Positions 36,100 through 45,517 of a DNA stretch of 64,000 bases are shown here, one piece after another. Both the position numbers and the translations under genes were made by a program. This DNA is from Culex pipiens pallens. Lineage: Eukaryota > Arthropoda > Insecta > Diptera > Culicidae. The stretch spans positions 113,796,615 to 113,860,614 of the forward strand of contig NC_068938.1 of NCBI RefSeq assembly GCF_016801865.2, written 5' to 3'. The first letter of the stretch is position 1; each line of letters begins with the position of its first letter. The notes beneath the pieces were generated by a model, which ran no database searches, was not told the origin of the DNA, and was given only the letters and a program-made list of their open reading frames with translations.

Positions 36100-36440
36100 C
36101 AATTCCGTCGTGAAACTACTCACTTTTCCTGTCATTCTTGAACGACGAAATAGCCTACTTTTCTGTACCAAAAATAACAGAATCGAATAGCAACACTTTT
36201 CAAAATAAATGCTGAAAAGTAACACTTTTCAACATTTTTTTTATTTAAGCGATTTATTGACAAAATACATGAAAAATTGACTTAAAATTTCACTCAGTTT
36301 GTGTTTTTTGGAATTGCAAAAAAATGTTGTATGGAACTCGTTGCAAAACTTGATTTTTTCAGCACTCTTCGTATTTATCCAACTCGGTGAACCTCGTTGG
36401 ATAAATGTACGACTCGTGCTGAAAAAATCCTCTTTTGCAA
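36100..36440 (-). repeat. Interspersed repeat, copy B
   Basis: Inverted relative to 4986-5320. Identity is high enough that the two copies share 20-mers such as TTCTTGAACGACGAAATAGC (complement in copy A). Confidence 0.65.
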
Positions 36441-36734
36441 CTTGTTGCATAAAATACTTATATGCAACTCTTTTGAGTGGCGAAAACAATGTTGATAAGT
36501 TGAATTTTTCGAAACGTCGTCGCGGGCCTTGAAATCTATTAGCAAGCATACATTTAAATTTCAACAGTCACGAATGCCATGATTGGTTTTTGAAAAAAAA
36601 TGCTATTTTTTGCAGCCGCTGTACATTTCGTGACATTACAACGCAGGCTTTTGCAAAAAGGGTGGTCTGCTTGCGTTTAACTTCACGGAAATTCTTAAAA
36701 TTCTTCTTTGAGAAAAAAATAACCAATTTCGCTC

Positions 36735-36870
36735 TACCCCAGTGACGAAATATTCTAGCAGAGCTAGTTTTGTCAGAATTCTGCTAGAACGGTGGAACAT
36801 TTCTGCTAGAATGTTGTTAGAATATCCAGCTCTGTTAGAACTCTGCTAGAGTCCTAGAGCTAGAACGTCG
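36735..36870. repeat. Short TCTGCTAGAA direct/inverted repeats
   Basis: TTCTGCTAGAA and its complement-like forms (TTCTAGCAGAG, CTCTGTTAGAA, CTCTGCTAGAG) recur at least six times within 130 bp. Confidence 0.6.
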
Positions 36871-37026
36871 TGACTCGTTTTTTCAGGATATGATCAGCTT
36901 TGGAAAAACGGTTCCTGACCACCGGAAATATTTTGGGTTGATGTGTTTTTTTTAGCTGATTGAGGTGCCTGAAAACACGATATTTTGATTCATTGCAGTT
37001 TATACTTCACTTGCGTCAAAATTCAA

Positions 37027-37581
37027 AACCGGCTCCGTGGCTTAATAGTTGCGGCTTCTCCTCGAATGCAGAAGGTTCAGGGATCAAATCCCGGTCGATT
37101 CCCTTGAAATTTAGAATCATGAATTGTACTTTGAATATGAACAAAAAACCTTTAAGAATCAGGTGGGATTCGAACTCATACCTTTGGATTGATGTTCTGG
37201 GACGCTAACCAGTCGGCTATCATGGAGGCTCTAGAACTGAATTCATTCGTAGTTGCGAAATAATGTCACAAGGTATAATATATCAAACCATTATATAACT
37301 ACTAACACCGTCTCAAAACAGCCCAGGGCCATCTCATATACTCATGAACTGGACGAGGGAGTCGTGGATTGCCTGGCCCGAGTCATCTGCATTACCGATC
37401 TATGTCTGTACAATTTCAGAAGAAATCTTTAGGCATAGAAAGGTATTTCGCTTCATAGGTTTCTGAGATATATGGTGGTTACTAACCGAACCGTCTCAGT
37501 TGAAATATACTGTGGTCATGGCCAAGTCCTGCCAAGACGGGGGTTCAAATACATACATACATACATACATACATACATACA
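37027..37581 (+). mobile_element. SINE with opposed tRNA-like modules, (CATA)n tail, 19-bp TSD
   Basis: CACTTGCGTCAAAATTCAA is duplicated at 37008-37026 and 37582-37600. The body starts with a tRNA-like head: A-box region CCGTGGCTTAATAGTTGCG and B box GGTTCAGGGATCAAATCCC. At 37150-37240 a second tRNA-like segment lies on the opposite strand (A box GACTGGTTAGCG, B box GAGTTCGAATCCCACC). The 3' end is a run of ATAC/CATA repeats, like the element at 2234-3171. Confidence 0.85.
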
Positions 37582-38188
37582 CACTTGCGTCAAAATTCAA
37601 GGTTATAAATCTTTGAATTTTTGTATAAGTTGGTTTTAAAAGCCTTCTATACAGAATCCAATCACAACATCTATTTCGCCATTAAATCAAGTTTAAAATT
37701 TTCCCAGAACTTGCGCAAGGTAAACGCATTAGTGGTTAAAAATTTCAAAATTTGGAAAAACCTCCTGTTACGTCCTACTAGCTCATAATTGGGATTTGGA
37801 ATCAGTGCGCCCACCGGAATAAGTCCATGAATGCTCGCCAACAAATGTTTGTAACACTCTACTGCATATATTGCACCAAGGATACGTCAAATTTCAAATG
37901 TGCGAGTTTTAAAATTGTTTTAGTGATGCTGAGGGTAAGGTTAATACAATTAGGTTAGACTAACGAATTAGTAGGAGTCGAGGAATGGGAGCGCGCGCGA
38001 TACCGACGATCGAATGTTGTAAGTGAGTTGGTTTCAAACCGCACGTCATATACTAAACTGAACTAAAATAAAGAAAAAATATTTTATCGTTATACCGGTT
38101 AGTACATCAATTTAAGGGTATTTGTTTAGTCCCGGCCGGACCGAGAGGTTACGGGGGAGGGGATTGAAGAGAGCAAAGACACGCGTAC

Positions 38189-38491
38189 CTTTTCGAATTA
38201 ACAAACTAGTAACACGGCGCAGAGCCTCTCGCGGTGACTTGTTGAAAAATTTAGGTGTGAGATTAGGTGGTAGGGTAAGCGGTTTTCTGCTACCCGTACC
38301 CGCTGCTTCCCAGGCGCGCAGTGATCCCTGCGGTCCAGCGTGCAGTCGGTCCAGATGCTCGGTGGAAACGGGCCGAGCCTGCCGCTGCTTCGGATACCAA
38401 CCGCGGGCCGGGCCACCTGCTAAGCGTAACATTTCACCATTGGCAAAAGCTTGACTGATGCTGCGCTGCCGCCCACCGATGGTCGAGGTAC
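38189..38491 (-). CDS. gukh: gukh-like exon 12, conserved C-terminal block
   Basis: The acceptor CACTTTCCCCCAG enters in phase 1, and the donor G/GTACGC leaves in phase 1. One hundred complete codons include QRSISQAFANGEMLRLAGG, PARGWYPKQRQARPVSTEHL, KPLTLPPNLTPKFFNK and SPREALRRVTSLLIRKG. These are the most conserved-looking residues in the window. The basic amphipathic LRRVTSLLIRKG is likely a membrane- or protein-binding helix. Reading on without splicing reaches a stop 31 codons later, giving a possible short isoform. The following intron is about 14.5 kb. Confidence 0.9.
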
Positions 38492-38722
38492 CTGGGGGAA
38501 AGTGGAGTAGTACACAGAGCGTTACGAAGACACCAGATTCGTGATGTGGGGGTGGGTGGGGAAAAGCATGGTGGGTTCATTCTCTTGGGATTAGGCAGGG
38601 TGCTGCGCGTCAACGGGTCACAATGGTGTTTGGTAGTCACACAAGCGTTTCTGTCTCTCAAAATCTCTTTCTGTTCAAGCGGAGTTCTGGGGTGTTAGTC
38701 GGCGGATGTCGGCACTACTTAC

Positions 38723-38853
38723 CAATTCCGACGACCGACGAGCCCAGGCTGCCTGTCGTGTTCGTATTGGTTCTTGGAGCTGTTCGGCTTCCACTGCCGT
38801 GCGGGGGAACCTCTGGAGCACGCCGGTGTGGCGTTCGTGGAATATCACAGCTA
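38723..38853 (-). CDS. gukh: gukh-like exon 11
   Basis: The acceptor TTCACTCTTTTAG completes the Gly of FARG, and the donor G/GTAAGT leaves in phase 1. The 43 complete codons read SCDIPRTPHRRAPEVPPHG, then SGSRTAPRTNTNTTGSLGS and SVVGI. It is basic and Thr/Ser-rich. The next intron is 231 nt, the longest in this cluster. Confidence 0.8.
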
Positions 38854-38918
38854 CTAAAAGAGTGAAAACCAGGTCATGAATCTATTCCAGTAGCTCGTCT
38901 ACAGCCAGTCGAACTTAC

Positions 38919-39143
38919 CCTCTGGCAAAGATGGGTGTCTCGGGCAAACTGCACGACGTCTGCAGGGACGATGATCTCTCCTCGCGGGGACTTTGTGCGG
39001 TTCGCTTCTGGTAGCCGCCGGTGATGACCCTTCGTCGGGAGTTGCAACCGGGCAAGTCGGGAGGAAGCGTTCCGGGGGCGTGCGGTGAAGTGGAAGCGTG
39101 CGAGCCATTGCGGTAAGATTTGCTAAAGCCAGCGTCCATCGAT
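38919..39143 (-). CDS. gukh: gukh-like exon 10
   Basis: The acceptor TACCTCCCACAG enters in phase 2, and the donor GTAAGT leaves in phase 2. It encodes RSMDAGFSKSYRNGSHASTS, PHAPGTLPPDLPGCNSRRR, VITGGYQKRTAQSPREER and SSSLQTSCSLPETPIFARG. The last block continues into exon 11 as SCDIPRTPHRRAPE. I remember this ETP-phase, FARG and PRTP signature as typical of GUK-holder/NHS proteins, and it is one of the main reasons for the family call. Confidence 0.85.
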
Positions 39144-39212
39144 CTGTGGGAGGTACGGGAAGGGAATGTTAGTATCGGTAGGCACAGGGTTAGTCACTTG
39201 AGGAGTGTGAAC

Positions 39213-39403
39213 CTTGTTTTCAGCGTGTTTATCGATGGGCCACGATGGGGTGGAACGGCCGGCGGGTGTTCTTCCCGGAAGTGGCCATCGTGCTTGCTAC
39301 TGCTAGATCGGGTGCGTGAGCTAATACGAATGCCGTGCATTTGGTGAATAACTTCAGGTTCCTCGGTAGGCGAGGGAGGCAACGGAGGAAATTCGTCGCT
39401 ATC
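39213..39403 (-). CDS. gukh: gukh-like exon 9
   Basis: The acceptor TTTAATCTTGCAG enters in phase 0 at Asp. The 63 codons read DSDEFPPLPPSPTEEPEVIH, then QMHGIRISSRTRSSSSKHDG, HFREEHPPAVPPHRGPSIN and TLKT. The donor AAG/GTTCAC is non-ideal but is the only one that keeps frame with exon 10 (AG/A gives Arg). Unspliced sequence would stop after RFTLLK. The intron is 69 nt. Confidence 0.75.
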
Positions 39404-39470
39404 CTGCAAGATTAAACAAAGCAGAGTGTTAGAACATCCGCAGATCTCCAAAAAACGCGTCAATATCTAC

Positions 39471-39604
39471 CGGCTCGGGACTAGACAACGGTGGCGACGG
39501 TGGCAAAGGCCCCAAACCAGCTTGTGATAATAGCATTTCTTTGGCACTTTCTGATTTATGAACACCTAGGCGAAAACCTAATGGACGTCTCGAGGGAGGT
39601 ATGT
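39471..39604 (-). CDS. gukh: gukh-like exon 8
   Basis: The acceptor TCTTCTCTGGTAG enters in phase 1, and the donor CCG/GTAGAT leaves in phase 0. The exon encodes IPPSRRPLGFRLGVHKSESA, KEMLLSQAGLGPLPPSPPLS and SSPEP. The donor is weak, and the following 67-nt intron is open for 13 more codons before TAA, so an intron-retained form would end in DAFFGDLRMF. A plausible branch site CTAAC lies 24 nt or so before the next acceptor, supporting normal removal. Confidence 0.75.
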
Positions 39605-39688
39605 CTACCAGAGAAGAAGAAATAAGCAAGTTTGTTACGACACATGACAATTGGGCACGGAATTCAGAACATGATGGTGACCACTTAC

Positions 39689-39844
39689 CGGCTACTCGAG
39701 CAACAGATATATCACCACGTAATAAAGCACTAATATTATCCTCTATTTTGCGCAGCGGGGCTCCCCGCTGGTTGTCACTGTCCGCCTCCTCGTCTTCCTC
39801 GATGGGCGGTGCAAGCTCGCGGCGTGGCGTCGAAAGGCCGTCGG
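39689..39844 (-). CDS. gukh: gukh-like exon 7
   Basis: The acceptor TTTCATTTCAG enters in phase 1 (G/CC gives Ala), and the donor GTAAGT leaves in phase 1. The 51 complete codons read DGLSTPRRELAPPIEEDEE, then ADSDNQRGAPLRKIED and NISALLRGDISVARVA. This is one of the few parts of the protein that looks folded or helical rather than low-complexity. It starts a tight cluster of six exons with introns of 84, 67, 69, 65 and 231 nt. Confidence 0.8.
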
Positions 39845-40034
39845 CTGAAATGAAACAAATTAAAATTTGTTAGATGGATCTAGAAAGATTAGCATGCAAA
39901 CAAACTTTAAAATCTCGTTTTAAATGATATAAAGTTTCAATTAATTTTAATTTTTATGTAGCTTTTAAGGACTTTTATAAGAAGACGAAAAGCATGAAAG
40001 CCCATCAACAATCCAACCCTGTCTCTAAACAGGG

Positions 40035-40275
40035 CGTCACAAAAACCGGTGGTTGGTCGCTTTTTCGTTTGACACTTTTTTAGTTTGTACACCGTTGGTT
40101 GGTCAATGTCAAACTTAAAAGTGTCGAACTGTTACTTTTTACACGGCGCTCACGCACACTATATAAACAAACGTTTGGTAGTGTGTGTGAACTCCGTGTA
40201 AAAAGGGTGTCAAATTAAAAAGTGACCTCGTTCGTTTGACAACTGTTGGTGTCAAACCAACGGGGTTTGAGTGTA
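40035..40275. mobile_element. Foldback MITE
   Basis: The inner arms CTTTTTACACGGCGCTCACG and its near-complement (GTGAACTCCGTGTAAAAAG) surround a 20-nt centre at about 40161-40180. The outer arms carry GTTGGTTGG/CCAACC and TTTGACA/TGTCAAA pairs. Confidence 0.65.
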
Positions 40276-41340
40276 ATCTACACATTTTTCAAATATAAAT
40301 TGCTTTTCAGCATTTCAGCATTTGTGTCGAAAAGAAAAACTAGTAAACCGGAAACATCAAAAGATGGGGCACATAGGGTTAAATAGTACATTCAACATTT
40401 GGTTAATTCGAAAACGGCCCAATTTAGACGGTATTTGTTGGTTGATAGCTTAGCTAACGCATTCCAGCTAATTTGCATGCTAACATTAATTTGCTTGAAT
40501 ATTGAGCAGTTTTAGCCTACAAAAAATGTTGAATGAACCATTTCACTCCAATGTGCCCCACGTGCACGTCTTCAATATTTTATAGATTTTCATAAATACT
40601 TATATAAAATTGTCTGGGAAACACGACTGCCCATAATTGGGCATCCCCAATTCGATTTGATCTGATTGGCACCAAATTTTGCTAACACTTTTTTTTTTAA
40701 AATCTGATTAGGCTGGTACAAATATTTTTAAAAATTTTTGTCACCCCCCCCTTCAAAATTGGTCCGAAAAATCAGGGGGCAAAAAAAATATTTTTACAAT
40801 AAACTTCAAAATTTCAATGAAAATTCAAGCGCAACCAACTGAAATCAAATTAAAATACATTCTCCTGCGTTTAAAATCATTTTTAGCATGTTTGGGTTCA
40901 TTAAAAAATCTTAAGATTTTTTGAAAATTTTCGATGCAAAATCTTTTTTTTCGATACAATTTATGTTTTTGTCAGATCTTAGATTTTTTGAAAACTAATG
41001 ATTGCAAAACAACTGAACTAGTGTAAAATGCATTTTAAAACACTTTTTTCATTTAAATGTGAAGACTATGGCTTGTTATTTAAATTTTTATATTTTTTTT
41101 ATTTTTTCGCCCCCCTTGATCTCGGCCAGGGCCGAGGGACAAAAACTTTTTTAAATATTTGCATCGGCCTTACATATTGATAAAATTGCATCATCCCCAT
41201 CACTTTTAGCAAAACGTAGTAAAATAACTTTTCAAAAGAAAAAAAACTATAAGCAGTGTAAAGGAGACGCATGGTATTCAATATAAATCATTTTAAATAT
41301 TGAATGAAGCATCATTCGCCTCCAGTTTCTGATAAATACA

Positions 41341-42932
41341 TACCCGAGCAGACGGAAAAAAAACTTGGGAATAATATTTTTTGTTATTTGCAAATACTAG
41401 GCCAATAACATTTGATGTTATTTATAACCAGATTTGATATTCGTCGTTATGAATTTTGTGTAATTGGATTGTTATTGTAATAACAGACTGATAACATTTT
41501 TAGTAACTGCAAACAGGGGTGACTTTGATAGGATTTCAATTTATTTTTGGGATATTTTCCAACTGGTAAGATTTTCCTCAAGATTATTATTTTTAAAGCA
41601 TGTACTGGGGTAGGCCACACAAAGTCCATGCACTATTTTTGAAAAAAAAAAGTTTTTTCGATAATGTTTAGAAAAATAGTTACGTTAAAAATTCTTATTT
41701 TAAATGTTGGGGTTCAAACTTTATTTTTACGTTGTTACATCACTAATGTTGCTGATATAGTTTTTAAGAAAAAAAATCAATGTTAATTTAGTTTAGTAAC
41801 TTAGTTTATAAGCTTTTTAACAAAATACATATAAATTTTAGGTAAATTGTTAAAAAGTCGGAATAGTTCATAGTCATCCTTGTGGCCCCGTAGGTTAACA
41901 CATCAAATCAAATCAAATCAATTGTTAAAAGGCGGATTTTTGCCTAATATTCGTTAAATCAAGTATTGTTCATAAAATTATGGATTAATATTGCATTTTA
42001 AACTAAATTCGAAGTACGAATCACAAGTTTTCACATTTTTTTTTTTAAATTTGTTCAACTGAAATTGCCTATAAATTTGGTGATTTTTTCAAAAATACAT
42101 GTTATTTAATATTTACAAACTTATTTTACCTTCTCCTAGTGGCAATTTGTTCAAAGAATTCGAAAATGCATTCCGTTTTTCGATTCAAAATCATGTTCAT
42201 TGAGAAAATCGTGATACTTTGAGAAGTTTTAAATAATGCCTTTCATCAACATTTTCATAATAATAGTTACCGTAATCTGGGGTGAATCGGGAATTCAGTC
42301 TGAATAGGGACAGTAGTTTTTAGAGTACTTAAAGCTTTTAAATTTGGAAATGGATGTACACATTTTGTTGGTCTGAGTCTGTTCTAACCGAAACCAACCA
42401 GGAAAATCAAAATATTGTGCTCCATCTTGGTTAAAACTGCTGTCTCAATTCACCCTATGTGTCCCGATTGACCCCAGTTTACGGTTACTAACTTTTAAAA
42501 CTTTTCAAAATGTTATGAAAAGTTCTTCTTGATGCTCGTTGAGCATTTCTCTACTACGGTCAGTATGATTACAAACCATTCCGTAGATATTTAATTTGTA
42601 CTCTTCATTTTGCGGAAAAATCTCAAACCTATCAAAGTCACCCTGGCTATCAAAGTCACCCCGTTTTACGGTATTCTTCGAACAAATCTTTGTTTTTGTT
42701 TTCTGTTATTTTAACAACTATTTCGATCATCCCAATAACAGTTGGAGGTATTCTTCCATAACAAAAAATGTTATTCCAAAGTTGTGTTGGCTTTCAACCA
42801 ATATCAGACCAATAACAAATTTTGTTATGATAACATAAACTGTTATTAAACACTTATGCAAAAATTGATTTTTCAAGAAGATTCCATAACACTGAAATGG
42901 CATGAATTTTGTTATTACCGTCTGCCCGGGTA
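41341..42932. mobile_element. MITE of the CCCGAGCAGACGG family, interrupted
   Basis: The inverted ends CCCGAGCAGACGG and CCGTCTGCCCGGG are flanked by TA on both sides. Compared with the 447-bp copy at 49141-49587, it has an extra block of about 1.15 kb from roughly 41515 to 42664. That block has its own ends (GGGGTGACTTTGATAGG against CCTATCAAAGTCACC and ATCAAAGTCACCCC). Confidence 0.75.
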
Positions 42933-43216
42933 TACTCAAAAATCCAGTATTGTACGAAGCAAAGGAAATAGTATAGTATGGAAATCATTTGCTTTATCTT
43001 AAACTATTTACTTCCCACGAGTGAATTCAAGGTCATTCCTTTAAGATTCTTGCCCCAGAAACCACTCACAATAACCGAGACGTTGAATAAATCATCAACC
43101 TCTCAACCCGCCCCAACTCCCCGGGAAATCGTGCTTGGCCACAGTTTCCAAAGGTGTGGAAAACATAAAAAATTGAACGCAGAACAAACTATTTCCATCA
43201 CCTGCTGTTTCCGTAC

Positions 43217-43737
43217 CTGCTGCGGAGGAGGTTGGGTGCTGGGGCGTGACGCCTGGCAGGGAGGACACCCGCATTAGGGAGCTGCCGTCGGTGCTGTCGG
43301 AACAGGATACAACGGAAGTTCCGTTTCCGATGGCACCTCCGCCGCGGTTGATGCTATTATTGTTGCTGCTGTTGCCAGCGCCACCACCGTTGTTGCCATT
43401 ATTGCCGCTGCCCTCCAACGCTTGCAGTGCATCAAAGGTCGAACTGTACGTTTTAAACTCGGTGTAGCGAGAGGAGACTATTGGTTGTTGCTGCTGCTGC
43501 TGGGACTGTTGGCCAACAGCGCCGGACGCAGTAGTAACACCTCCTGCCAGGTTGTTGTTGCTGCCGTGGTTGGATTTGCTCTTGTTTAAACTGTTGTTGC
43601 TGTTGTTGGCCGGGGGTGTTTGGGAGGTCATCTGCGAGGAGTGGTGCACGGGGAAGCTTCCGGTAGGGCTGGTGATTTTCTTCACGTTTGCTGGAAGCTC
43701 TGAGGTAGGTGAACTTAAATCTAATGATAGTCGTGAC
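43217..43737 (-). CDS. gukh: gukh-like exon 6, poly-Q/poly-N exon
   Basis: The acceptor CATTTCCAG completes an Arg codon from exon 5 and begins SRLSLDLSSPTSELP. About 173 codons follow: ITSPTGSFPVHHSSQM, Asn/Ser runs, a stretch of seven Gln interrupted by one Ser, and the ordered-looking SRYTEFKTYSSTFDALQALE. A long Gly/Asn tract and SSLMRVSSLPGVTPQHP close it. Two donors are possible, GTACGG (exon ends 43217) or GTGATG (ends 43202). Both leave in phase 1 and differ by five codons. GTACGG is preferred for its +5 G. The next exon is 3.4 kb away. Confidence 0.75.
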
Positions 43738-44139
43738 CTGGAAATGGAAACAAGGGAAAGGTTATTACATTTTGCAGTTTATGGTTTAAAATACTAACAG
43801 ATAGAAGAGATATTTTTTAGGGCAGAGCTTGAAACGTAAACGTGAAAGCATTACGTATCGCTTAGTTTGGTGTTTTTATGTTTTTCAGATTATTTAAATG
43901 TTTAATGATTAATTTGGTTTATGAAATACTGACATATTCCGGCAATGCAACGTCAGGAATTTTTTTTCGAAATATGGCTCGTGTCTTGATATCAAAAATT
44001 CAAAACCAATCCAAAACTTAAATAATAGAATCGGCTAAGAAACAGAATTTTCAACAAGTAGTGTATATGGTAAACTAATTTTATTTCAAAATTTTCATTC
44101 GCCACGATATGCGATTTATGAAGCGATATTTATCCTTAC

Positions 44140-44461
44140 CTGGGCGAGAGAACTGAGCTTGGTATTTTCTGAGGAACGACGGAGTGTGTAAACCTGGTCG
44201 CTCCGAGGGACGATACAGACGAGATGCCCAGATCGATGCTGTGGCGTGATTTGGGCGTCAGCATGGACACGGGAAACACGGGACTGGGCAGGGCTGAAAC
44301 GACGGCGGGACAGGGCACAGTTGCCGGCTGGAGCTGATCACCGCCCGGAATGGGCAGATTATTGCTGGCGTCCAAACTCTCCAACCGTTGCCGCCGACGT
44401 CCCTTCCGGATGACGTACGTTCCCCGACCGCTGATGTCCGGTACGTTCGGAATGAGCTCAT
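44140..44461 (-). CDS. gukh: gukh-like exon 5
   Basis: The acceptor CCAAACTTACAG continues in phase 1 with an Asp-Glu-Leu-Ile start, and the donor is AG/GTAAGG in phase 2. The 106 complete codons contain NVPDISGRGTYVIRKGRRR, a basic conserved-looking block, then LESLDASNNLPIPGG, a Pro/Val-rich segment, and a second basic serine motif KSRHSIDLGISSVSS. The RHSI pattern matches RHSIAWEV in exon 3 and RHYSLE at the C terminus. These look like repeated basophilic kinase or 14-3-3-type sites, though that is inference. Confidence 0.85.
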
Positions 44462-44521
44462 CTGTAAGTTTGGAAAGGCATTTCAAGTTGGGTTCAAGGT
44501 GAACACGCTTGAGCGACGTAC

Positions 44522-44696
44522 CTGAGTCAGAGTACAGGGACGCGGCCTCGTCCTCGGTGCTACAGATCGGAATGTCGGGCGGATCAGGCCACTCGTTGGA
44601 TTCACTTTTCCTGTTGCTGGGCGTCGATTCCAGACTCGACTGCGAACTGGTAACATTCTTGCCGCTGCCGCTGCCCGTTTTTCGCCTGCCAATAAC
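44522..44696 (-). CDS. gukh: gukh-like exon 4
   Basis: The acceptor CTACATTTACAG begins phase-0 coding with Val-Ile-Gly, and the donor is G/GTACGT in phase 1. There are 58 codons plus one base: basic and Ser-rich first (GRRKTGSGSGKNVTSSQSS), then WPDPPDIPICSTEDEAASLY. The intron to the next exon is only 60 nt, near the minimum for Diptera, whereas the upstream intron is about 8.5 kb. Confidence 0.8.
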
Positions 44697-45310
44697 CTGT
44701 AAATGTAGGTAAATGAAATGAAAATTTTAGCAATGAGCAATTTTCCCAAGGCAAGGGAAAGGTTGTAGGAGGTGGTGATGAAAATTGCGGGGTTGAATGA
44801 ATTATAAACTAGACACATCCATTTCCTAGCCCCTGACGGTTTGTCTGAATATTGCACGAAACGAAGGAGGACAGGCATTAGCTATGCTGGCTGATCCACT
44901 TTCCACGAGATGGTACAACCGACGTCGTTGTAGAGCTTTCGGGTTGGTTTGGTTGAGGGGTTAGGGGTGAACTTTCAGTACAGTCCGTGTCAATTTTCAT
45001 TTAACTAATGTTTGGCTTAATTTGCTTCCGTGAGGTTGCTGTTTGGAATCAAAAATGAGTTATTGTAGAGAGAAAAGTTTGTGCACTTTTCCGAGTTTTC
45101 TGGAACTGGGCATAAAGTTCAACTGTTGATGGTCAGATGGAAATTATTTAATGGAGTTTTGAGCCACTTGATAGAGGTCAATTTGAAAGTTATGTTGGGT
45201 TTGCATAGTGTGTTATTGTGGGACTAAATTTTAAGTATTCATAGCAAACCGTTTTGCATCTTTTCTTGTCTTTATTTCTGTTAAGGTATTCTTCTTTAGT
45301 TAAGTTTTAC
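44697..45310. other. Intron, no feature seen
   Basis: Intron upstream of exon 4; no repeat or coding signal recognised. Confidence 0.35.
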
Positions 45311-45319
45311 AGCAGCACA

Positions 45320-45508
45320 CCTTCTACCTTCTATCGGATGAGGAAGTAAAATGTCGGTCCCGGCCTTGGTTGTTAGGCCGTTAAGTCATTCCAGGTGTTG
45401 GAGTCGTCTCCATGCCATAAGTACAAACAACACACCAAACCAAGCCTACTCCGGTGGAATCGCTGGCGGCGGACCCGGGGGTCGTTAATGTGGATGGTTT
45501 GATTTTTG
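45320..45508 (+). mobile_element. SINE-like element, 9-bp TSD
   Basis: AGCAGCACA is duplicated at 45311-45319 and 45509-45517. The GC-rich body (GTCGGTCCCGGCCTTGG, GGTGTTGGAGTCGTCTCC, CCTACTCCGGTGGAATCGCT) stands out from AT-rich surroundings and ends in GATTTTTG. The GGAGTCGTCTCC and GGTGGAaTCGCTGGC blocks also occur in the Twin-type SINEs at 48.2 and 60.1 kb, linking the families. Confidence 0.65.
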
Positions 45509-45517
45509 AGCAGCACA

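Larger units (their letters stand above)
39845..43216. other. Intron between exons 6 and 7
   Basis: It contains the foldback at 40.0-40.3 kb, a TIR relic near 40.7-41.15 kb, the nested MITE at 41.3-42.9 kb, and otherwise unremarkable AT-rich sequence. Confidence 0.5.

Noticed and set aside
37029..37100. A genuine tRNA gene
   Set aside because: The A and B boxes are present, but the acceptor stem does not pair and the segment lies inside an element with a target duplication, so it is a SINE head.
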